A stretch of 64,000 nucleotides of DNA from CAVPHV01 sp963821095. Its GTDB lineage: Bacteria; Actinomycetota; Acidimicrobiia; Spongiisociales; UBA5794. Below the pieces are notes generated by a model that worked only from the letters and a program-made list of their open reading frames with translations, made no database searches and was not told where the DNA came from. The position numbers and the translations under genes are program-made. Numbering within the stretch: position 1 is the stretch's first letter; each line of letters starts with the position of its first letter. Below are positions 25,536 to 33,578 of this stretch, in pieces. The stretch spans positions 186,001 through 250,000 of the forward strand of contig CAWGCJ010000023.1 of NCBI GenBank assembly GCA_963821095.1. Reading direction: 5' to 3'.

Positions 25536-26333
25536 TCACGCGACCTCGATCAGAGGGCCGCGATTCGCAATCTCGGCGAGCGCCTCGAGGGGCGCCGACG
25601 AGCCGGTCACGAGCACGTCCACTCTGTCGATGTCGGCGATCTTGACAACGCTGATGTTTCCGATCTTGGAGCTCTCCGCCACCACGACGCATCGCTGAGC
25701 GGCATTGAGCATGTGTTGCTTCACCGCCGTCTCGGGAAGGTTGACGTTGGTGATGCCCTCCTCGGGATGGATCCCGTTGCAGCCGAGGAACACGGTGGAC
25801 ACGTTGACTCGCTCGAGGATGTGGTTCGCCATGGGGTCCACGAGCGAATGCTGGAGTGGCCTGAGGGTGCCTCCGGTGACGACGACCGTGAACCTCGGGA
25901 TCCCGAGTTCGAGTTCGAGAGCGACGTTGAGCGCGCTCGTGAATACGACGATGTCACGAAGGTCATCACGAGCGACCATCGCTCGGGCGACTGCGGTGGT
26001 GGTGCTGCCGACGTCCAAGATGATGGTTTCTCCGCTCGACACCATCGCGGCGGCTGCGATGCCGATGGCCGCTTTCTCGTCTGCAGCGCTACTGCTCGAC
26101 TCCTCGAAGGAGCGCTCGAAGCGCGGGCGAAGTGCCCGAATCACGGCACCACCGTGGACCCGCTGGAGACTCCCCGTGCCGTCGAGCAGGTCGAGGTCGC
26201 TGCGCACCGTCACCTCGGAGATGCCGAACATCGCGCTGAGGTCGGACACTCGGACGAACTCTCTCTCGCGAACGAGGGAGAGGATTCTCTCCCTGCGTAG
26301 CTCTGCTGGAACGGTCCGTTCTGTCACGGGCAC
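25536..26333 (-). CDS. DeoR-family transcriptional regulator
   Basis: 265 residues with a GTG start at 26333 (another in-frame GTG lies at 26324). The N-terminal helix-turn-helix FVRVSDLSAMFGISEVTVRSDL (about residues 27-48) and LQRVHGGAV are diagnostic. The C-terminal sensor domain contains ETIILDVGSTTTAVARAM and VFLGCNGIHPEEG, which bind a phosphorylated sugar in this family. It is the first gene of the minus-strand galactoside operon and probably represses it and the divergent 26476 gene from the 26334-26475 interval. Confidence 0.92.
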   Translation of the reverse strand: MPVTERTVPAELRRERILSLVREREFVRVSDLSAMFGISEVTVRSDLDLLDGTGSLQRVHGGAVIRALRPRFERSFEESSSSAADEKAAIGIAAAAMVSSGETIILDVGSTTTAVARAMVARDDLRDIVVFTSALNVALELELGIPRFTVVVTGGTLRPLQHSLVDPMANHILERVNVSTVFLGCNGIHPEEGITNVNLPETAVKQHMLNAAQRCVVVAESSKIGNISVVKIADIDRVDVLVTGSSAPLEALAEIANRGPLIEVA

Positions 26334-26475
26334 CTGACAGTGTCGGGGTCATTGGCGAGCTTCGCTTATTTACGTTTGGTTGTCAAGTCACAAGCAACGC
26401 CCCATGAATGGGTTTCGGACTCGCAACCGGGGTCGGACGGCGATAGTGTTCCGACACTCACGGAAGGAGCGGTGT

Positions 26476-28017
26476 ATGGCTGACGGGTTCTCGTTGTACG
26501 GCAACCACCTCAAGGCTTCCTACGCCACGGCGGCACAACGTTGGCAGCAAATGTTCATCGACAAGTTCGACTACCGCGAGGGCGAGCCGTATGACCTCTC
26601 CCTCGTCGACAACGACTATCTCGGACCCATCTTCGGGCTCAAGGACATCGTCCGCGACGGCGGTGGTGAACCCGTTGACCCGTCGACCGGGGTCATCTGT
26701 GGGACCGTACGGATGGGGTTCGGTCACTACCGCATTGCCATGGCGGGGGCGTCCGCTGCCAGGTCGATGGGTTACACGCCCTACTGGCTCGACCTGCTAT
26801 CCATCCCCGGCATCTCCACCGACGTTATCAACTGGTGGAACACCAACTACAGCAAGTTCTCCCGCCTGTCGCAGCGAAGCCCCCTCTTCAACAAGTACGT
26901 GTGGGAATCCGTCACCACCGGTGACCGCACTCTGCCGGGTTTGTGGTGGGCCCTCAACACCTTCGCCGCAGGATGGCCGTGGCGGTTCATCAAGGCGAAC
27001 GCAAGGGATTACCGAATGAGTGAGCTCTTCGCCGATCTGCACCGGGCGCTTCCCGCCGAGACGCCTCTCCTCGGTGCGCACATGTGGAACAGCATGGGTG
27101 CGGTGGCCGGCGGGATGACCCATGTTGTCGACATGATGTTCGACAACTGGCCGATGGCCTTCCAGCTGATCGAGGGCGCTCAGCACGCGGTCCAGTCCCC
27201 TTCCGGGTACTACGGCTTCCGGACGATGCGCGGGTTCGATGAGAAGAACGCCATCCTCAAGCCCACTCCGAGCGACGCACTCCACTACGTCGGCCATCAC
27301 GTGGATCACGAACTTGTCGATAACATCGAGCTCGACTGTGAGCTGCGCCTCGGGCGCATGGCGTCTGGCGAGCCACGAAGGTTCCTTCTCACCATGGGTG
27401 GAGCGGGGGCACAGCGCGAGCTGTTCAAGGCGATTGTCGACCACATGGTGCCGATGGTGCGTGCGGGTGAGGCCACGTTGTTCGTCAACCTCGGCGACCA
27501 CGGCGAGAACTGGGACTGGCTGCGCAGCGAGCTCGGTGACACCGCCCGATTGATTGACCTGCACACGACCTGGGAAGACACGAAGGGGTTTGCCGACGAG
27601 ATCCGCACTGGGAGCACGAGCGGGATCCACGTGTTCATCTATGACAACATCTTTCACGGCGTCTATGCGACCAACTACCTGATGCGGGTCATCGACGTCA
27701 TGATCACAAAGCCGAGCGAGCTGGCCTTCTACCCGGTACCGAAGATCTTCAACGAGCGGGTCGGTGGGCATGAAGCGTGGGGGGCGATTCGTTCGGCCGA
27801 GCTCGGCGATGGGACGGTCGAAACGAGAACGATCCCTGAGGCTCTGCAGGCGGTTGATCTCCTCACGCTCGATGAAGACTTGCTTGCCATGTACTGCGAC
27901 GGCATCGTGCGCAACAAGTCGATCGGGATCTACGACGGCGCCTACAAGTCGGTTGCCCTCGCCACCGGGAGGGTGTGGGAGCGGCCCCGATCCGCGGCCT
28001 CAGCACCGCCAACGTAG
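26476..28017 (+). CDS. GT-B glycosyltransferase-like protein of unknown function
   Basis: 513 residues. ATG 26476 has AAGGAG 6 nt upstream. I do not recognise a named family with certainty. The GTVRMGFGHYRIAMAG segment (about 75-90) resembles the GxGHxR loop of GT28-like glycosyltransferases. FLLTMGGAGAQRELF (about 305-320) resembles the nucleotide-sugar domain start (GGxGA). Aromatic-rich stretches and no signal peptide point to a cytosolic or membrane-peripheral enzyme. It is divergent from the DeoR-galactoside operon and probably co-regulated, so it may build or modify a galactoside. A phosphorylase role is also possible. Confidence 0.55.
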   Translation: MADGFSLYGNHLKASYATAAQRWQQMFIDKFDYREGEPYDLSLVDNDYLGPIFGLKDIVRDGGGEPVDPSTGVICGTVRMGFGHYRIAMAGASAARSMGYTPYWLDLLSIPGISTDVINWWNTNYSKFSRLSQRSPLFNKYVWESVTTGDRTLPGLWWALNTFAAGWPWRFIKANARDYRMSELFADLHRALPAETPLLGAHMWNSMGAVAGGMTHVVDMMFDNWPMAFQLIEGAQHAVQSPSGYYGFRTMRGFDEKNAILKPTPSDALHYVGHHVDHELVDNIELDCELRLGRMASGEPRRFLLTMGGAGAQRELFKAIVDHMVPMVRAGEATLFVNLGDHGENWDWLRSELGDTARLIDLHTTWEDTKGFADEIRTGSTSGIHVFIYDNIFHGVYATNYLMRVIDVMITKPSELAFYPVPKIFNERVGGHEAWGAIRSAELGDGTVETRTIPEALQAVDLLTLDEDLLAMYCDGIVRNKSIGIYDGAYKSVALATGRVWERPRSAASAPPT

Positions 28018-28037
28018 ATGAGGAGGGCGCTTCTGCG

Positions 28038-28322
28038 ATGGACGAGGGGCAGAACGCTCAGAACGGAACCGGAGAACCCGTCCGCCGGCGCCGGCTACCC
28101 GATCAATACGCATGGGGTTGGTGGCTGGGGGATCGTCCGGCGCCCAGGCAAGCAGACGAGGGGAAGCTGCCGACAGTCATCGAGATCGGCTGCGGCTACC
28201 GGTCGGTGCCCTTTCGGTCCCTTGGATGTCGGATCGCACGCACGCCCAGAACCCCGATCCAGATCACAAGCGCTGCCAGGGCAAGGACGATGAGTAGCCC
28301 GAGGAGAAATAGTGGGCCGTAG
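28038..28322 (+). CDS. possible short protein or truncated gene
   Basis: ATG 28038, with GGAGGG about 10 nt upstream, opens a 94-codon frame 20 bp after the previous gene. The first 50 residues (RRRRLPDQYAWGWWLGDRP) look coding. The last third becomes Arg/Pro/Ser-rich and lies antisense to a better membrane-protein frame, so the gene may be the truncated start of something larger. Confidence 0.25.
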   Translation: MDEGQNAQNGTGEPVRRRRLPDQYAWGWWLGDRPAPRQADEGKLPTVIEIGCGYRSVPFRSLGCRIARTPRTPIQITSAARARTMSSPRRNSGP

Positions 28323-28420
28323 GCGTCGCTGATGTGCTGTTCTAGATCCAATTCGAAGTCGGATTGCTCGGTGGCAATCGCGTGGATCAGCTTGGTTGAG
28401 GCGGTTGCGTGCATCGTCAT
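28196..28420 (-). CDS. small single-pass membrane protein
   Basis: 74 residues (ATG 28420, or ATG 28414 with AGGTGA before it). A soluble acidic N-terminus (ATEQSDFELDLEQHISDAYG) is followed by one long hydrophobic helix (about 36-60) and a basic tail (RHPRDRKGTDR), giving an N-out topology. It lies 40 bp downstream of the RTX-repeat gene on the same strand and could be co-transcribed. No family recognised. Confidence 0.45.
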   Translation of the reverse strand: MTMHATASTKLIHAIATEQSDFELDLEQHISDAYGPLFLLGLLIVLALAALVIWIGVLGVRAIRHPRDRKGTDR

Positions 28421-28460
28421 TCACCTGCCTGGAGGTTTACACCCTGGATTTCGCTGACGT

Positions 28461-29825
28461 TCAGCGCGGTAGTTCGCACGAGACGGTGGTTTCCCCATTG
28501 AGGCACGTGTCGGTGCCGTCCCCACCGGTCAGGTGGTCGGTGCCATCACCGCCGTCAAGGACATCATCTTCGTTGCCACCGTCGAGCACATCGTCGCCCC
28601 CTCCGCCGTACAAGTGATCGGGGCCGCCGTGACCGATGAGCGTGTCGTCTCCGCCGAGACCGCGGACTTCGTCCCGCCCTTGTCGGGCTCGAATCACGTT
28701 CGCCACCTCACTCCCAACCAGCAGATCGGGCTTCCGGCCCCCGGTGATGTCCTCGACGGCAGAGATGCGGATCCGGTCCAACCAAGGCCAGCTCCGCGCC
28801 TTGGCCATACCGCTATCCAGATCAACAACGAGCGGTTGAGTCGAGTACTTGGCCTTGAAAGTGTCGCTTTCCCCTGCGCCGCCCTTGACGATGATCTCGC
28901 CACAAGAGCCCTCGTTCAACGCCTCTGTCAGTTTGAAGGAATCCTTGCCGGCATGACCAAAGAGCCGGATGGTGGCGCTCGGGTTCCCACACGTCACCGG
29001 CAGTGACCCCCGGAAGCCGAACCCCGTGAACCCATCATCGCCATCCCCCCCGAACATCGTCGGGCTGTCGGTACTGGTAGATCGGTAGAACGCAAACTTG
29101 TCGTTGCCGAGATCGCCGTAGATGAGGTCATCGCCGTAGCGGACCACAAACTTGTCGTCGCCCGCACCTCCGCGATACACATCATCGTCGCGCTCAGTCT
29201 CCAGCAACTCGGCCGCTTCCCTGACTTTGTCGTTGCCGGCGCCGCCGTAGACAATGTCGTTGCCCAACTTCGGGCGGCTCTCAACTTGGATCCGTCCGCG
29301 ATCTCCGTACATCTCGTCGTTGCCAGCCCCACCTTTCACAACATCATCGCCTGGCCCGCCGTGGATCTCGTCGTTTCCGGCCCTACCTTCTAGGACGTCA
29401 ATACCTGGCCCGCCTTTGAGGCGATCAGAACCGTGCCGCCCAACCAAGACATCGGACCCTGCATTGCCGAACAGGCGGTCATTCCCGCCAGCGCCGACCA
29501 GCACGTCATCCCCTGCACCCCCGGACATCACGTTTCTCCCACCGCCGACACCCAGCAAACGGTCGTTGCCCGCCCCACCATCCACATGATCGTTACCAGC
29601 ACCGGCGCACACCACATCATCCCCCGCGCCCGCCACGATCAAGTCGTCACCGCCCAACCCAACGATCACATCCCCCTCATCGGTACCCACGAGTTCATCG
29701 TCACCTTCGGTACCGATGATCGTGGCGGTCAGCCCGTCGCACTCGAACTCACCGCCCGCGGCGGACACCGGCACCGTCCCCGTCACCACCAGCACCACGG
29801 CAACGATCAGGAACCAATGACGCAT
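28461..29825 (-). CDS. secreted RTX (calcium-binding nonapeptide) repeat protein
   Basis: 454 residues from ATG 29825 (GGGAGG upstream). A Sec signal peptide (MRHWFLIVAVVLVVTGTVPVSA) precedes two blocks of GGxGxDxxx repeats, about residues 30-210 and 385-450, that should fold as calcium-loaded parallel beta-rolls. The central part (about 215-380) keeps degenerate repeats and a Cys pair. No enzymatic domain is seen. RTX proteins usually leave by type I secretion, but this one has a Sec signal and no type I genes nearby. It may be a surface or matrix protein. Confidence 0.85.
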   Translation of the reverse strand: MRHWFLIVAVVLVVTGTVPVSAAGGEFECDGLTATIIGTEGDDELVGTDEGDVIVGLGGDDLIVAGAGDDVVCAGAGNDHVDGGAGNDRLLGVGGGRNVMSGGAGDDVLVGAGGNDRLFGNAGSDVLVGRHGSDRLKGGPGIDVLEGRAGNDEIHGGPGDDVVKGGAGNDEMYGDRGRIQVESRPKLGNDIVYGGAGNDKVREAAELLETERDDDVYRGGAGDDKFVVRYGDDLIYGDLGNDKFAFYRSTSTDSPTMFGGDGDDGFTGFGFRGSLPVTCGNPSATIRLFGHAGKDSFKLTEALNEGSCGEIIVKGGAGESDTFKAKYSTQPLVVDLDSGMAKARSWPWLDRIRISAVEDITGGRKPDLLVGSEVANVIRARQGRDEVRGLGGDDTLIGHGGPDHLYGGGGDDVLDGGNEDDVLDGGDGTDHLTGGDGTDTCLNGETTVSCELPR

Positions 29826-30071
29826 CTCAACCTCCCGATGCCACTCCATGCATCGTCGCGCCCATGGCAGACCAGCGGCACCGCCACAAGACCCGAACCG
29901 CCTCGCACCGCCCGACAATCGTTCCCCATGACCAATACGCTGGTTCGTACGGTTCGACGGTCGAGCACAACGACGGTTGGGCCACTACCGAATCTTCGTG
30001 AGTGGCGTCCAGCCGGTCGGCGAGCTCCTCGAGGTCTTCGTTGTAGGGGCCGGCGTGGGAGACTCCGTGGC

Positions 30072-30689
30072 ATGGGCTCGTTGGAGTCATCTGGACTGAC
30101 GATTCGTGCGGCAGAGGCCTCCGAAGCCGACGGCGCGGTGTTCGCTCGTCTTCTCGATCAGGCTCAGGGGGGTTGGTACCGCATGGCGCTGGGATCGTCT
30201 GCGGCGCGGTTGATTGGTGCGTCGTTTCTCGAACCGAACCACGAGTTGTCATACGAGTTCGTCACCATGGTCGAACGTGACGGCAAACCAGTCGGCATGT
30301 TCTCGGCATACTCTGGTCGAGTCCACACTCGGTTCGCACCGAATCCCCTCGACCAGGCTGCGCATGGCAGGTTCCGGTATTGGGCGATGACGAAGCTGTC
30401 TGACCGCATGCTGTCATTCATCGCCAATGTCCCCAGCGATGACTACTACATCCGGGCACTCGCTGTCGACCCGGATCAGCGTGGACACGGCATCGGGACC
30501 CTGCTCCTCAACGTTCTCGCCGAGGCGGCCAGAGCTTCCGGTTGCCAGCGCCTTGCCCTCGACGTAGCGGCCACCAACAAGGGAGCAAGAAGGCTCTACG
30601 AGCGCATCGGGATGGTCCAGGAAGCTGAATCGCCTCGCTTCTTCGGTCTACCCAACACGAACGTGCTGCGCATGGTGAGCGACCTGTAG
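30072..30689 (+). CDS. GNAT-family N-acetyltransferase
   Basis: 205 residues from ATG 30072. The acetyl-CoA-binding motif A reads IRALAVDPDQRGHGIGTLLLNVL (Q/R-x-x-G-x-G/A at about 142-152), followed by ALDVAATNKGARRLYERIGM (motif B). The N-terminal half, TIRAAEASEADGAVFARLL, starts as in many GNATs. Substrate unknown. It is isolated between the RTX gene and transposase debris. Confidence 0.85.
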   Translation: MGSLESSGLTIRAAEASEADGAVFARLLDQAQGGWYRMALGSSAARLIGASFLEPNHELSYEFVTMVERDGKPVGMFSAYSGRVHTRFAPNPLDQAAHGRFRYWAMTKLSDRMLSFIANVPSDDYYIRALAVDPDQRGHGIGTLLLNVLAEAARASGCQRLALDVAATNKGARRLYERIGMVQEAESPRFFGLPNTNVLRMVSDL

Positions 30690-30753
30690 TCACCGTCCAT
30701 ATCGAGGCCTATTTGGATGACGCTCCTATGTGTTGTCAAGTCGTGTGTTCGAG

Positions 30754-31175
30754 TTATTTGAAGAGTTGGCGGGCGATGTAGCGCTTGAGGCATCGTCGGA
30801 TCTCGCGGTCGGGTTTTCCTTTGCTTCGTCTGCGGTCGGCGTAGGCGCGGGTTGCAGGGTCGGTGCGGAGTCTGGTCAGTGCGATGACGTCGAGGGTCCG
30901 GTTGAGTTGGCGGTCGCCGGATCGGTTCAGGCGGTGTCTGGTGGTCAGCCCTGATGATGCAGGGATTGGTGCGGTGCCGCTGAGGCTGGCGAAGACTGCT
31001 TCGTTTCGGCAGCGTCCTTGATGCGACCAGGCGCACAACACGTTGGCGGCAACGATTAGTCGCACGCCGCGTTGGTCGAGCAGGTCGGGTCGCCAATCGC
31101 GCACGATGGTCATGATCTGGCGTTCGTGGGTAGCGGCTTCGTTTTGGAGATGTTGGGCGCGTTGTGCATGTTCAT
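30754..31175 (-). pseudogene. 3' remnant of an IS110-family transposase
   Basis: The frame ending at 30754 encodes the C-terminal Transposase_20 domain: VLCAWSHQGRCRNEAVFASL, SGTAPIPASSG, HRLNRSGDRQLNRTL and the end IRRCLKRYIARQLF. The N-terminal DEDD catalytic domain is absent and sequence before about 31175 is unrelated. It therefore cannot move itself. I see nothing else in 31176-31434. Confidence 0.8.
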
Positions 31176-31434
31176 TGTGTTTCTCCTTATCGAGAGGGGA
31201 CGTGTGGTTCCGGTCCGGTTCGGAGTTCGGCAAGACTGTGATGGGACACCCCAGATGCAACTGGTGGTCAAGCTCCTGATCAGGCCAGTTTCTTCGAGCC
31301 GGGCCGGCTCGAGGCAACAACGAACGGACAAGTCACAAACAGGACACTCCGAAGAGGTCAGTCAAGGGGAGAGCCACTCAAGGGGGTATTGGGGCGCGTT
31401 GGGATGGCTCGCCGCGTGGGCGAGTTTGGTGTCG

Positions 31435-31561
31435 TGGCCGCCGTGGGGACCACGATGCCCTCGGCAGAGCGGGTGAGCCACACCGTCGTGGGTACCGGGG
31501 TCCTGCCACGGCGGAACGTGGTGAGCACGATGGATTGACCGGTGAGGGCGTCGAGCGGCAT
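31435..31561 (-). pseudogene. 5' fragment of a PPOX-class F420-dependent enzyme gene
   Basis: ATG 31561 opens PLDALTGQSIVLTTFRR followed by TPVPTTVWLTR and VVPTAA, matching the first 40 residues of pyridoxamine-oxidase-like F420-dependent reductases (xLTTFRRDGTPVxTPVW). After VVPTAA the frame becomes Pro/Thr/Arg filler and ends, so the flavin/F420 domain is lost. Probably truncated by the same event that left the IS110 piece. Confidence 0.55.
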
Positions 31562-31618
31562 GGCATCGAGGGTAGATCCGACCGTCGCCCCGTCAGACGC
31601 CGGGCACGCCGCTGACGT

Positions 31619-32380
31619 TCAGCCCTCGATCACGAGGGTGCCTGCCATGCCTGAGGTTCCGTCCCAGTGGAGGGAGCAGAAGTAGTCGTAGATCCCCGGA
31701 GGCGCATCGCCCAGGTCGACCAACGCCTCACTGCCCGGTCCCACTGATACGAAGACGTCGAGGGTCTCGATGGTGAGGTCGTGCACGAACGGGTCCGAGT
31801 TCCTCACGAGCAGCGCTGCGTTGGCAGGAACCGCAGAGGGATCGGGAGCGAATTCGAACTTGGTCATCTCGAGGACCTCGGCACCGGCGGCCTCGCTGTC
31901 GGACACGTCCTGCCTGGTGACGAGGAACCCGGTGATCGACACCACGGCGGCCACGCCGATGATCCCCGCGATCACGATGGGTAGGCGTTGCTCGGCGCCG
32001 GTGGCTCCCTCCTTGCCCTTCCGGCTGACAGCGATCGCCCGGATACCCCCGACGAGCGACACCACCACACCCAGGACATAGGCGACGGCAGCGATGAACT
32101 CGATGGGGCTGAACACGTGGAACAGGCCGAAGGCGAAGAAGAACCCGGCGAGGGACACCACGGTGCCGACCAACCCGATGGCCCTGGCCCACTGCCTGTC
32201 GAATCGCCACGTCACCAGGGTCGCGGCGCCCACGAGGACCATCAGGGCGATGAAGGTGCCCACTTCGTCGCCGTCGAGGAGCGTCAGCGAGACCACCACC
32301 ACGGCGGCGAACGCCGCCGTGATCGTGGCCAGTCCTACGATCTGGGTAGTTGCATGGGTCGTACGCTGTCGGGGTGTCAT
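31619..32380 (-). CDS. membrane-anchored cupredoxin-like protein
   Basis: 253 residues from ATG 32380 (GGGAGGAA upstream). Five hydrophobic segments fill residues 10-170 as two blocks. A C-terminal domain of about 85 residues resembles a type I copper fold. Ligands are His in DPFVHDL (about 198), Cys and His in YDYFCSLHWD (about 231-234) and Met in SGMAG. The domain should face outward. It starts 25 bp after the cNMP-binding gene and is probably in its operon. Redox sensing or electron transfer is plausible. Confidence 0.75.
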   Translation of the reverse strand: MTPRQRTTHATTQIVGLATITAAFAAVVVVSLTLLDGDEVGTFIALMVLVGAATLVTWRFDRQWARAIGLVGTVVSLAGFFFAFGLFHVFSPIEFIAAVAYVLGVVVSLVGGIRAIAVSRKGKEGATGAEQRLPIVIAGIIGVAAVVSITGFLVTRQDVSDSEAAGAEVLEMTKFEFAPDPSAVPANAALLVRNSDPFVHDLTIETLDVFVSVGPGSEALVDLGDAPPGIYDYFCSLHWDGTSGMAGTLVIEG

Positions 32381-32405
32381 GGCCTTCCTCCCGTTGAATC
32401 GATGG

Positions 32406-33404
32406 CTAGATGTGGGCGTCCTCGCGCCGGTGGCCAGATGCCAGCTCGGCGAGGACCGCAGGTTGGATGTCGGGTGCGGTGGCAACCGCAACCGTGACCG
32501 GCGTCGCGGCCCGCAGTGTCGAGGTGCGGGTTCCGCCCTCGATGAGGGCCCGCTCACCCAGGATCGATCCGGGACCCACCTCCGCAACGGCTTCACCGTC
32601 GACCTCGACGGACAACACGCCGTCGAGGAGCAGGAACATCTCGGAGCCTGGGTCGCCCTGGTCGACGAGGGTCGTGTCGGCCGCCAACCGGCGGATCTTC
32701 GGCTTCTTCCCTTCCCGCATGATCCGGCGCGACAGCTGCCGCTCGAGTTGGGTCTCGACCGCGGTGACGATCGCCGGCGAGTCGGAGTCTCCCCATGGGG
32801 TGTTGTCGCCGAAGCTCTCCTGGGTCCATCCCTTGAAGTCGATCATGCCGCTTTTGGCAACGAGATCGTTGGCGTCGTCGTAGATCCAGTGCCGAGGCAT
32901 CTTCGAAGCACCTGCGACCGCGTGGTCGTGGGAGCCGTCCGCTCGCAGCGTGAGGCTGAGGGTCGTCCACACGGTGGGGGCGACGATCTTGAGGAACGGT
33001 GGGCGGCTGATGCGGCGAGGTAGCGGTGCCCCGGTCCGCCCGCCCGTCGTCTGGGTGAAGGTGGCTGTGGTGGCAGTGATGATGGGATCGGTCCGCAGAT
33101 CGGGGAACGACACGGCAGGGATCGTGATACTGCCGAAACCGAGAGCCACCGTTGTCGAGCCCATGTGGCCCTTGCCCGAGTAGCCGGCGTCCACCACTCG
33201 GCCGTCCTCGACCTCGATCCATGCACGCAATTCGTTGGCGAAACGGAACCGATCCGCCTCACGCAGGGCCTCGAGGTCGTCGATGTGGTCGGGTAGTGGG
33301 TCGTCGTAATGGCCGATGCCGAGATCGACCGGTACACGGAGCGGACCCGTCATGGCCTCCGACGGGATCCACGACACGGACGTGACAGATGACTCGATAC
33401 GCAT
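32406..33404 (-). CDS. cyclic-nucleotide-binding-domain protein with a novel N-terminal domain
   Basis: 332 residues from ATG 33404 (GGAG upstream). Residues about 225-325 form a Crp/Fnr-type cNMP domain: LVDQGDPGSEMFLLLDG, VGPGSILGERALIEGGTRTSTLRA, with the phosphate-binding GERAL and Arg. There is no helix-turn-helix after it, so it is not a Crp transcription factor. The first 210 residues form an unrecognised, probably soluble domain. The gene is divergent from a class III cyclase (start 33579) and may be its effector. Confidence 0.75.
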   Translation of the reverse strand: MRIESSVTSVSWIPSEAMTGPLRVPVDLGIGHYDDPLPDHIDDLEALREADRFRFANELRAWIEVEDGRVVDAGYSGKGHMGSTTVALGFGSITIPAVSFPDLRTDPIITATTATFTQTTGGRTGAPLPRRISRPPFLKIVAPTVWTTLSLTLRADGSHDHAVAGASKMPRHWIYDDANDLVAKSGMIDFKGWTQESFGDNTPWGDSDSPAIVTAVETQLERQLSRRIMREGKKPKIRRLAADTTLVDQGDPGSEMFLLLDGVLSVEVDGEAVAEVGPGSILGERALIEGGTRTSTLRAATPVTVAVATAPDIQPAVLAELASGHRREDAHI

Positions 33405-33578
33405 GCGGCTCCTCCTTGTGCCCTTGCACCGTGTCACGACCCGGCGGCGCGGACCAGCGTGGTGTCCACCGTTGTCGACGGGTGCCAGCACCACCCCAGA
33501 TGGCGCGTCTGCACGCTGGCCGCAACGGCCCGGCACGTGGAGACTGTGATCCGTACACTCGTCGACCGGAGGAGACCT

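Noticed and set aside
26445..26458. AGTGT-TCCG-ACACT dyad upstream of the GT-B-like gene as a DeoR operator
   Set aside because: A 5-bp dyad is too short to claim without a second copy near the operon.
29433..30071. N-terminal extension of the GNAT gene
   Set aside because: It only translates the antisense of the RTX repeats. The domain starts just after ATG 30072.
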